Part shown: piece after piece, positions 44,885-52,085 of the stretch
Numbering within the stretch: position 1 is the first letter of the stretch
How the letters are laid out: each line of letters starts with the position of its first letter
Source: Phycisphaerales bacterium
Lineage (GTDB): Bacteria > Planctomycetota > Phycisphaerae > Phycisphaerales > SM1A02
Reading direction: 5' to 3'
DNA: 64,000 bases
NCBI GenBank assembly: GCA_030748575.1
Contig: JASMLR010000003.1
Span: 62,001 to 126,000 of the forward strand
Made by a program: the position numbers and the translations under genes
Notes under the pieces: generated by a model
Database searches by the model: none
What the model saw: only the letters and a program-made list of their open reading frames with translations
Told to the model about the DNA's origin: nothing

Positions 44885-45571
44885 ATGACTGAACGGAAAC
44901 GCGAACACTTTCCTCCGACGCTGAACACCTGGATTGGCGCGAAGTTGAGAGATGGCACGCTGGGGCGTGGCGAAGTCAATCGACATGTCATGGAAGCGTA
45001 CGAAGGTCCGCTGCGAATCTACTTGCTCGGTACAAGTTGGCGCACGCTCGGCGAACCAGAAGACATCATCAATGGATTTCTTGCTGATCGATTGGATCGC
45101 GAGGAGTTCTTTGAGAAGTGGCGCGGCAGCGGAAAGAGGCTACGGCATTGGCTCATCAATGCGCTGCACTTCTACTTGAAGGAGTTGTGGCGGAGAGATA
45201 AACGGCACGATGCCGCGAGTTTGAATGCATCAGCCGATGAGGTGGACGATGCTCCGGGTGTGTTTGACAGAGAGTTGGATCGGTCTTGGGCGAGGTCGGT
45301 CGTGTCAGCAGCGTGCCGTGATGCGCAGGCAACATGCCAGGCAGATGGCCTGGAGGATCACTGGCGACTGTTTCTTCGCCACCATATGGATGGTGTTTCG
45401 TATCGACAGTGTGCTGTAGAGTTTGGCGTGGACCCAAAACGCTGCGCCGTGATGGTTCGCACTGCATCCACCAGGTTTCGTGAGGCCATGCAAGAGAGAC
45501 TTCGGAAGGACGGTGTGCCTGAGGTGGAACTCGATGCAGAACTCGCACACTTGCAGGAGGTCATTTCATGA
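44885..45571 (+). CDS. Divergent ECF-type RNA polymerase sigma factor
   Basis: A 228-residue protein with a sigma-70-like layout. Residues 35-105 fit region 2 (MEAYEGPLRIYL, EDIINGFLADRL, KRLRHWLINALHFYLKELWRR). Residues 158-205 fit region 4, with a helix-turn-helix at VSYRQCAVEFGVDPKRCAVMVRTA. Length and the long inter-domain linker resemble planctomycete ECF factors. ATG 44885 is 201 bp past the cupredoxin gene. The stop overlaps the ATG of the unknown 155-residue protein, so the two are co-translated. Base composition is lower in GC than the surroundings. Confidence 0.72.
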   Translation: MTERKREHFPPTLNTWIGAKLRDGTLGRGEVNRHVMEAYEGPLRIYLLGTSWRTLGEPEDIINGFLADRLDREEFFEKWRGSGKRLRHWLINALHFYLKELWRRDKRHDAASLNASADEVDDAPGVFDRELDRSWARSVVSAACRDAQATCQADGLEDHWRLFLRHHMDGVSYRQCAVEFGVDPKRCAVMVRTASTRFREAMQERLRKDGVPEVELDAELAHLQEVIS

Positions 45572-46035
45572 GCCACGAGCATGAGACGATCAGTACCAGT
45601 GGTGATGATGATCCGGCGCTGCATACGCTTCTGGAGATTGCCCGATCGCAGGAAACCCGTCCGACAGTTGCGCTCTTGAATCGGCTGAAGGCTGCGGACG
45701 GGTTGAACTGGCTTTGTGAGGCATTGGCAAGAGATTGTGATGGCAATGCGGTAGATGCCGAGGCGTTGCTGTGCACACCCGATGGCGATGTGGAGTTTCT
45801 TCGAACCCAGTATGGCGTTGCCAAGCAGTGTTTCCATGGAGCGAGGAATAGCGAGGAGCGACTGCGGGGGCTGTTGTGGTATCTCCTCATTATGGCTGCA
45901 GCTGCGGCGCATCACGACGAACGGCTTTCAAGTCAGCCCGCTGGCGTCATCAGCAACGCTTTGCTTGAACTGGCACCAGACCTTGCTGATCCGTGGGGCG
46001 ATCTGCTTGCGAGCGGGGCCTTGGCGATTGATTGA
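45568..46035 (+). CDS. Unknown protein coupled to the sigma factor
   Basis: A 155-residue mostly helical acidic protein with no signal peptide, membrane span or familiar motif. Notable segments are LNRLKAADGLNWLCEALARD and GLLWYLLIMAAAAAHHDERL. Its ATGA overlap with the sigma-factor stop suggests a partner or modulator of that factor, such as an anti-sigma protein, but there is no zinc motif (HxxxCxxC) and no membrane helix typical of known anti-sigma factors. Assignment is therefore only by position. Confidence 0.6.
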   Translation: MSHEHETISTSGDDDPALHTLLEIARSQETRPTVALLNRLKAADGLNWLCEALARDCDGNAVDAEALLCTPDGDVEFLRTQYGVAKQCFHGARNSEERLRGLLWYLLIMAAAAAHHDERLSSQPAGVISNALLELAPDLADPWGDLLASGALAID

Positions 46036-46044
46036 ACCTCATTG

Positions 46045-46086
46045 CAACACCCCGCCGGAGGCCAGATGGCCTGCGACGGGATGTTG
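46045..46086. terminator. Terminator-like hairpin between convergent genes
   Basis: CAACACCCCG (46045-46054) pairs with CGGGATGTTG (46077-46086) in 9 of 10 positions, and AGGCC/GGCCT (46059-46063 and 46068-46072) forms an inner stem around AGAT. It lies between the unknown protein and the leftward subtilase, so it may end both transcripts. Confidence 0.5.
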
Positions 46087-46115
46087 ACCGTGCTCCGTGT
46101 GTGATCGGTATCAGT

Positions 46116-48191
46116 TCATTCGCAGGATCCCCATGACTCGAGGACGTGGATGAGATCGGTCACCCCAACGGCTCCGTCACCATCGACGTCTGATGAGCAT
46201 GAGTTGTCGGGCGGGTCAGCGTGATCACAATCGTCTTCGCTTTCCAGAGCAACCATGCGATCTTGAATGGCGTGGCCTCCCAGGCCGGTCATGGCAGCTT
46301 GCGAGTCGAACGCGGGAACATCCAGCCACGTCATACGGATGCGCCCATCTTGGAAGAGTTCAAGCTGCATTGTGTTCTGTGGCTGGTTATCCCAGGCAGA
46401 GTAGGCCGGAACTGCGATCCACGAGAACGCGATTCGGTCAGAACGCCTTGTGACGCGAACGCTCCCTGCAGTCGACGGATCGAGATCGGTGTACATCGGC
46501 GCGATGCGAGGGGCGGAGGAGAAGTTCTCAACGGAGGGATTCTCGTTTGCCCAGGGAGCATTGGTGAAGGTCACGCAGCCATTGCTGTGCACCTGCACAC
46601 TGCTATAGGTATGGCCGGCGTAGTCGAAGTCCCAGTCCAATTCGACCCAGGCGGATGTGTCGTCCTGGAGATTCAGATCGTCACCACCAGAGGGAATTGG
46701 AAGTGTGGCCACACCGTGTTCGCTGCACATAGACCAATCGCTGCCATTGGGTTCAAAGATCGTGGACATGTTCTGAGGTCTGCTTCCTGAGTGCTGCAGA
46801 AGTCCATAGACATCCGTTTCGCCCGGGCCTGCGTCAAATGCGGTGATTGCGGCTGCGGCATCGAGCATGCCTCCGGTTTCAGTTGTGCTTGAAAGGTTGT
46901 TGAGCAGACGGACAGATGAGAGGATCGCGTGTTTCATCTCAGATGCTGTCGCAGTGCCGTTGCTGCGTGCAAGCAAGAGAGCAGCCACACCAGCGACATG
47001 AGGGCTGGCCATTGAGGTGCCATTGAATGACACATATTGGTTGCCTGGGACAGAACTGACGATGCCCCAGCCTGGCGCTGCAAGGTCTACACCTGCGCCA
47101 CGATTCGAGAATGACGCCAGGGCTCCATCGGGCTGCAGTGCGGCAACCGAGATGATGCAATCCAGGTCAAAGGCAGCCGGGTAGCCACATGCTCCACCGT
47201 CATTGCCTGCTGCAAACACAAAGAGATGGTCAAAGTTGGTCCCCGCAGCTTGCATGACGTCGTAGAGGCCACTGTGATATCCGCCACCTCCCCAACTGTT
47301 GTTGGAGATTCTCGCGCCATTGAGAACAACATACTCAATAGCTTCCATAGCGTCGGTGGACGTTCCAGTCTCTGCACCGATGAATTGTGCGGGCATGATG
47401 GCCGCGCCCGGCGCGACACCAGCAATGCCGGTGTTGTTGGTCCCAGTCGCTGCGACTGTACCTGCCGTATGCGTTCCATGATCCATTGGGATGGAGTCCG
47501 CTTGATTGTTCCGGAAATTCCATCCATGGATGTCATCGACGTAGCCATTGTTGTCGTCATCGATGCCATTTGACGGGTCTTCATCATGGTTGGTCCAGAC
47601 GATGTCCATCAATTCGTCATGATTGACATCAACGCCACTGTCGATGACAGCGACGACAACGCCATTGGCATCTGGTTGCATGTCCCATGCTTCTTCCGCG
47701 CGAACATCAATTCCAGGCGTTCCAGACTTCCAGACGCCGTTGCATTCAACATCCTGACCGGTGTTCTTGAGGCCCCAGAGTTCATCCCACATGGGCTCGC
47801 TGTTGCCTGTGGTTTGCAGCAAGTATGAGGGATGTGAATAGAGAACGCCTTCATCTCGCCCGCGAGCAGCCTGGAGACCCTTGGTCACACTCTCTTGAAT
47901 CTCGAGGACCATCAGGCCAGGAACAAGTTGTGATTCCCAGCGGAGGGAGCCACGGGTTTGAGAGAGAATTGACTGAAGTGATGCATTGGCCTTTGATCGA
48001 TGAGAGGTGTCGAAGCGCACGATGAGTTGACCGGGGTTGTGAGCCTTGGAAACCAGTTCCTCAATTGAAGCTGCATTGACTTTCTCGTGAGGATGTATGG
48101 CCGAAGGTGCTGTTGTCGCTGCAACCCCGAAGGTGTTACTGAGAAGGGTGAACCCAGTGAGTGCGACTGCTGTCGCCTGAGACATGGACAT
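46116..48191 (-). CDS. Secreted subtilisin-like serine protease (S8) with dockerin-like tail
   Basis: A 691-residue exported protease. The signal peptide covers about residues 1-25 and an inhibitor-like propeptide about 40-125. The catalytic domain (about 160-450) has Asp184 in VIDSGVDVNHDE, His238 in MDHGTHTAG, the oxyanion Asn330 in FAAGND and Ser393 in NGTSMASPHVAG, with a calcium-rich insert GIDDDNNGYVDDIHGWNF. Residues 480-660 form a beta-rich domain with NGCVTF. The last 26 residues (SSDVDGDGAVGVTDL, then LESWGSCE) are a single dockerin/EF-hand-like repeat. ATG 48191 has AAAGGAG upstream. It lies in the lower-GC island, opposite to the sigma factor. Confidence 0.92.
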   Translation of the reverse strand: MSMSQATAVALTGFTLLSNTFGVAATTAPSAIHPHEKVNAASIEELVSKAHNPGQLIVRFDTSHRSKANASLQSILSQTRGSLRWESQLVPGLMVLEIQESVTKGLQAARGRDEGVLYSHPSYLLQTTGNSEPMWDELWGLKNTGQDVECNGVWKSGTPGIDVRAEEAWDMQPDANGVVVAVIDSGVDVNHDELMDIVWTNHDEDPSNGIDDDNNGYVDDIHGWNFRNNQADSIPMDHGTHTAGTVAATGTNNTGIAGVAPGAAIMPAQFIGAETGTSTDAMEAIEYVVLNGARISNNSWGGGGYHSGLYDVMQAAGTNFDHLFVFAAGNDGGACGYPAAFDLDCIISVAALQPDGALASFSNRGAGVDLAAPGWGIVSSVPGNQYVSFNGTSMASPHVAGVAALLLARSNGTATASEMKHAILSSVRLLNNLSSTTETGGMLDAAAAITAFDAGPGETDVYGLLQHSGSRPQNMSTIFEPNGSDWSMCSEHGVATLPIPSGGDDLNLQDDTSAWVELDWDFDYAGHTYSSVQVHSNGCVTFTNAPWANENPSVENFSSAPRIAPMYTDLDPSTAGSVRVTRRSDRIAFSWIAVPAYSAWDNQPQNTMQLELFQDGRIRMTWLDVPAFDSQAAMTGLGGHAIQDRMVALESEDDCDHADPPDNSCSSDVDGDGAVGVTDLIHVLESWGSCE

Positions 48192-48350
48192 TGTGAACTC
48201 CTTTGCGTGGTACTGGGCAAGTAGCCGCCAGTACAGACAGCAGCGGCGCGGGCATTGCGGCGCAGGAATTGGGAGAAATCTTGAGGTCCCGCGAGAGACC
48301 CTGCCAAAGGCCATGGGATGCCGAAAAACACGGGTCTGTGGGGTGCGGCG

Positions 48351-48504
48351 GCCGGATGATGCCGGCATTCTGCACGCCACTCCGCTCGTTTTGCCTGGGG
48401 AGACCCGGACGGTGCGGTTCTTTGCGCCAGATCGGCCTGGCCGGTATCCCTACAGCTGCACCTATCCAGCGCACTGGCAGATGATGAATGGCGTGATGGG
48501 TGTG
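48351..48504 (+). repeat. 154-bp direct repeat, copy B
   Basis: Second copy of 44500-44653, identical at 151 of 154 positions. The three changes are G to C (Gly to Arg), T to G (Ile to Ser, just before the copper Cys) and one silent G to A. It marks the right boundary of the lower-GC island. Confidence 0.93.
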
Positions 48505-48525
48505 CGACGCCCGCCACGGGACTGA
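48351..48525 (+). pseudogene. Cupredoxin C-terminal fragment
   Basis: The right-hand repeat keeps the reading frame of the cupredoxin end (PDDAGILHATPL to MNGVMGV) and then runs into RRPPRD and a stop at 48523-48525. The copper ligands Cys, His and Met are present, but the N-terminal strands with the first His ligand and any start signal are missing, so it cannot make a working domain. The tail after the repeat differs from that of the intact gene and may be the original gene end (inference). Confidence 0.75.
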
Positions 48526-48641
48526 ACGGTCCCAGGCGGCCTTGCGGATCGCCAATACTCCCTGAACAGACTCTGAACAACAGGTCCTGACCATTCCCTC
48601 CTCAACGTGGGTCGCATTGACCTGCCAGAGGAGACAGTCTC
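48505..48641 (+). promoter_or_regulatory. Upstream region of porin with Pho-box-like repeat
   Basis: Two identical 7-mers, CTGAACA at 48562-48568 and 48573-48579, are separated by 4 bp, giving the 11-bp period of a PhoB box (two 7-mers spaced by 4). A weaker third unit may be GTCCTGA at 48584-48590. The sequence differs from the E. coli consensus CTGTCAT but keeps its CTG start. The box ends about 60 bp before the porin start; the porin's ribosome-binding site is GGAG within AGAGGAGACAG. Confidence 0.45.
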
Positions 48642-50072
48642 ATGAAGACGCGTGTCATTTCCAGTCTTGTGGCTGCGGGCCTGGTCGTTCCTGCTCTCGC
48701 CGAGGACTTCCGTGACCAGGAGGTTGCTGAGTTGCGATCCATGGTCGAAGCGCTGAAGGGCGAAGTCGACGTGCTTCGTGCTCAGGGCTCGGATCAGTGG
48801 CTCAATGAGCAGCGAAGCGAGCAGATTCGTGGCATCGTTCAGGATGTGCTTGCCGACGCCGATACTCGCGCGTCCCTGCAGGGCAGCGGCGCAACCAGCG
48901 GCTACAACCGCGGGTTCTTTGTGCAGTCTGCCGATGGAAACTGGAAGATGAAAGTCAACGGCCAACTGCAGGTCCGGTGGAACTACAACCACGCCCCCGA
49001 CGGCGACGCTGCAGTGGGCGGTGGTCCGGTCAGCGATCAATACGGATTCCACGTCCGCCGTGCCAAACTCAAATTCAGCGGCAACGTAATTGACCCGAGC
49101 TGGACCTACAAGACCACGCTGGTCAGTGAGCGGAACGGTGGCAATGGGAACACCTATCTTGAAGACGCCTGGGTCAACAAGAAGCTGGATGACGGTTGGT
49201 ATGTCAAGGTCGGCCAGTTCAAGGCACCCTACCTCCGCGAAGAACTCGTCAGTTCCGGCGCGCAACTGGCCGTTGAACGATCCATGATCAACAACCAGTT
49301 CACCTATGGTTGGGCCCAGGGCGTTGAACTCGGATCCAAGTCCGATGACCTCTGGGGTCGAGTCTGGTATGGCGACGGTCCGAATTCTCTGAATGCGGTC
49401 GGCAGTGTCAGCAGCACAGCCGCCCTGACCGCTCGCGTCGACTACAAACTGGCCGGAGATTGGAAGGACTGGAAGACGTTGACGGGCCGCGGGCTCAAGA
49501 GTGACTCGTACGCCTTCATCGGGGCGGCGTTCGAGTGGTTCAACATGAGCGAGGATCGCGCGAACAGTGATGTTGAGTATGGCGGGGCGGATGCAACACG
49601 CAGCTACGGCTTCACCGTCGACGCGACATTCGGCGGGCAAGGCTGGATCGCCTACACCTACTTCGCCTACGCCAATGGGAAGAACGCAGGCGGGGCGAAC
49701 CCAGACGAAGCTGAGGGATGGGGATGGGTGGCGCAGGGTGGCTTTGATGTCGCCGACAACGCGCAGTTGTTCGGCCGCTACGAGCTTGGCGACATCACCA
49801 ACTTCAGCGGCCTCTCTGGTGGTGGCGTCGCTGCCGTCGGAAACCGAAACGGGCACGACAGCACGCTCACGATGGGTCTGAACTACTGGCCCTCCGGTAT
49901 CAAGAACGTCAAACTCACAGCCGATGTCGGCTATGCCTTCTCGTTCCTGAATGACGGCGGCAACGTTCCGAGCGCGGACTACACCAGTTCCGGCAACGGC
50001 TGGCGTGGCGACTCCAACGGCTCCGATGGAGGCCAGTGGCTCCTACGAGCGCAGATGCAGTTGCTCTTCTGA
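48642..50072 (+). CDS. Phosphate-selective-type porin (OprO/OprP family)
   Basis: A 476-residue outer-membrane porin. The signal peptide ends at VPALA (residue 20). Residues 22-75 are a helical coiled-coil segment (VAELRSMVEALKGEVDVLR). The barrel starts at about 95 and contains FHVRRAKLKFSGNV, WTYKTTLVSE and VGQFKAPYLREELVSS, all typical of the OprO/OprP family, and ends in the C-terminal Phe (AQMQLLF). Homologues take up phosphate or polyphosphate when phosphate is scarce, but family specificity is broad. A Pho-box-like repeat lies upstream and a strong terminator downstream, so it is probably a single-gene unit. Confidence 0.85.
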   Translation: MKTRVISSLVAAGLVVPALAEDFRDQEVAELRSMVEALKGEVDVLRAQGSDQWLNEQRSEQIRGIVQDVLADADTRASLQGSGATSGYNRGFFVQSADGNWKMKVNGQLQVRWNYNHAPDGDAAVGGGPVSDQYGFHVRRAKLKFSGNVIDPSWTYKTTLVSERNGGNGNTYLEDAWVNKKLDDGWYVKVGQFKAPYLREELVSSGAQLAVERSMINNQFTYGWAQGVELGSKSDDLWGRVWYGDGPNSLNAVGSVSSTAALTARVDYKLAGDWKDWKTLTGRGLKSDSYAFIGAAFEWFNMSEDRANSDVEYGGADATRSYGFTVDATFGGQGWIAYTYFAYANGKNAGGANPDEAEGWGWVAQGGFDVADNAQLFGRYELGDITNFSGLSGGGVAAVGNRNGHDSTLTMGLNYWPSGIKNVKLTADVGYAFSFLNDGGNVPSADYTSSGNGWRGDSNGSDGGQWLLRAQMQLLF

Positions 50073-50098
50073 TCCAACCCACAGCGGTTCCAACGATC

Positions 50099-50131
50099 AC
50101 ACCTCGCCCCGGCTTCGTCGGGGCGAGGTGT
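50099..50131. terminator. Strong intrinsic terminator-like hairpin
   Basis: A perfect 13-bp stem (arms around CACCTCGCCCCG and CGGGGCGAGGTG) with the 7-nt loop GCTTCGT, 27 bp after the porin stop and 14 bp before the end of the leftward debranching-enzyme gene. It probably serves both convergent transcripts. Confidence 0.8.
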
Positions 50132-50144
50132 CGTTCTGGACCTT

Positions 50145-52085
50145 TCAGATGACGCGAACGCTCGGGAGCGTCGCCGGTTGGAGCGACCTGACGAGTTCGG
50201 CCACCGACCACGCCTGGGCTGGACACCCATGCGGCTCATGAGGCGCGTCGCCGTCGTAGACCTCCGCAATCTGCCCGGTGCATCCGTGATCCAGGGATGC
50301 GAGCAGGCCGGCCGTGCTCCGGCGAATCAGGTCTTCTGCCTCACGCGGGTCGTGCCAGGTTCTTCTGACGGCGTCGCACCACGGCCCGATGAGCCACGGC
50401 CAGACGGTCCCGTTGTGATAGGCGGTATCTCTGGAACGCATATCGCCGTCAAACCGCCCTCGGTACGCCGGGTCGGACGGCGCCAGTGTTCGCAGCCCGA
50501 CCGGCGTCAACAATTCTCTGGTGACGACTTCCAGCACCCGGCGTTGTCGGGTTGGAGACAAGGGACTCCTGGGGAGTGAGACGGCGAACAGTTGGTTTGG
50601 CCTGATCTGCGGGTTTCCGACCCAGCGGCCGTCCTTCAACGCAAGCACGTCATAGAGGCACCCGGCGTCCTCGTTCCAGAATGCGTCGAACGCGTCGCTG
50701 GTCGCGCAGGCTGCTTCAATCATCCACTTCGATTCGCCCGGAAGCAGCGTGGCCAGAAGCCGCAAGCCGCTGTGCCACAGCGCGGAGAGTTCCACGGGCT
50801 TGCCGATACGTGGCGTCACGGCGACGCCATCGATGCGGGCATCCATCCAGGTCAATGCTTCTCCCTCAATCCCAGCCTCAATGAGTCCGTCGGCGGCGAC
50901 GCGGACGCCGGGGCTCGCCCCGTCAAGGTGCGCGCGGGCGATGTCGAGGCAGGCGGCGAGTAGGGGATCGGCGCCAGGTGCGATCAGAGGACCGCCGGCC
51001 TGATCGACATAGGCGTGGACGGCGTGCAGAAACCAGAGGCTGGCATCGGCTGTGTTGTAGTGCGCCGTCTCGTCGTCCCGATCGTCGAACCGATTCGGTA
51101 TGAGGCCATCCTGTATCCGGCCGGCAAAGGTCTCCAGCACGGTGCGCGCTTCGTCAAGTCGGCCGGTAGCCAGAAGCAACCCTGGAAGGGCGATCATGGA
51201 GTCGCGGCCCCAATCGGCAAACCACGGGTACCCGGCAATGATCGAAGCGCCCGGAGTAGCGGCATCTGAACCTGCTCTCGCCACCACGAACTGGTCCGCC
51301 GCGGCCGCGAGCCGCGGGTCGATCTGCTTGATCTGGTGGGTCGAGGCTGATGGAGGAAGGGGCACAAAGGCATCCATCTCCGCCGTCAATTCGAACCAGG
51401 GTTGACCCTTCGTGAGTTGCACCTCGACGGTTGAGGCGGCGAGTGAACACTCGCGGTGGTCGTAGCCCCGCTCGCGTTCGATCGGGTACTCAAACTCATG
51501 CCACCAATCCGAATCGCCAGACCACTGCCCGCGGCTGCACCGAAGCACGAGTTCGTGCCCGTCACGCTCGGCTCGGAGCGTGCGGCCTTGTCGCGTAAGT
51601 GAGATGCCGCTTGGGAGGTTGTTGAGTGCGTGAAAGTCCCGGAGCAGGAGCAGGGGTCTGACCCGAAGCGTCGCGGACTGCGGGGGCGTGTCGACTTGCC
51701 ATCGAACCGTGCAGGCGTTGAAGCCCTGCTGCACCGTCAGTGTTCTGCTGATGGTGGTGCCTGAGGGCAGACTCCATCGCCAGACGGCGGATGAGAGGTC
51801 ACAGTCGAAGCGCAGCAGTTTCGTCCACCCGTCAGGTTTGGGGTCCGAATCATCTCGAAAGAGGAAGTTCGATAACGGCGTCTCCCCGTCGCCGGGCAGG
51901 GTGATTGAATCGATGACATGGTGCAGTGCCATGATGCGTTGGACGGGAGGTGATGCTGCGCCCACGAGCAGGCCGTGATACCGGCGGGTCGGAACACCGC
52001 AGGCCGTCCCCATCGCGAAGCCGCCCAGGCCATTGGTCAGCAGCCACTCCCGGTCCATCTCCGGCCTGGCGTCGTGGTGCATCAT
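50145..52085 (-). CDS. Glycogen debranching enzyme (amylo-alpha-1,6-glucosidase)
   Basis: A 646-residue enzyme of the archaeal/bacterial GDE type, which hydrolyses alpha-1,6 branches of glycogen. The N-terminal domain opens REWLLTNGLGGFAMGT (12-27) with RRYHGLLVG. The C-terminal (alpha/alpha)6 barrel holds GYPWFADWGRDSM (285-297), NTADASLWFL and YHNGTVWPW, with the family's conserved Asp residues. It is the last gene of the leftward ppgK-pgi-debranching operon; its ATG overlaps the pgi stop by one base. Glucose or glucose phosphates released would feed directly into its two upstream neighbours. Confidence 0.9.
   Translation of the reverse strand: MMHHDARPEMDREWLLTNGLGGFAMGTACGVPTRRYHGLLVGAASPPVQRIMALHHVIDSITLPGDGETPLSNFLFRDDSDPKPDGWTKLLRFDCDLSSAVWRWSLPSGTTISRTLTVQQGFNACTVRWQVDTPPQSATLRVRPLLLLRDFHALNNLPSGISLTRQGRTLRAERDGHELVLRCSRGQWSGDSDWWHEFEYPIERERGYDHRECSLAASTVEVQLTKGQPWFELTAEMDAFVPLPPSASTHQIKQIDPRLAAAADQFVVARAGSDAATPGASIIAGYPWFADWGRDSMIALPGLLLATGRLDEARTVLETFAGRIQDGLIPNRFDDRDDETAHYNTADASLWFLHAVHAYVDQAGGPLIAPGADPLLAACLDIARAHLDGASPGVRVAADGLIEAGIEGEALTWMDARIDGVAVTPRIGKPVELSALWHSGLRLLATLLPGESKWMIEAACATSDAFDAFWNEDAGCLYDVLALKDGRWVGNPQIRPNQLFAVSLPRSPLSPTRQRRVLEVVTRELLTPVGLRTLAPSDPAYRGRFDGDMRSRDTAYHNGTVWPWLIGPWCDAVRRTWHDPREAEDLIRRSTAGLLASLDHGCTGQIAEVYDGDAPHEPHGCPAQAWSVAELVRSLQPATLPSVRVI

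Larger units (their letters stand above)
44654..48350. other. Lower-GC island between the direct repeats
   Basis: This 3.7-kb segment holds an ECF-type sigma factor, an unknown protein and a secreted subtilase. Sample lines show a sharp composition drop: 31 of 60 bases are G/C at 45541-45600 and at 47461-47520, against 46 of 60 at 43501-43560 in the gene before it. With a near-identical 154-bp direct repeat on both sides, this is what single-crossover (Campbell-type) insertion of a circular DNA would leave. No recombinase is present. Confidence 0.6.
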
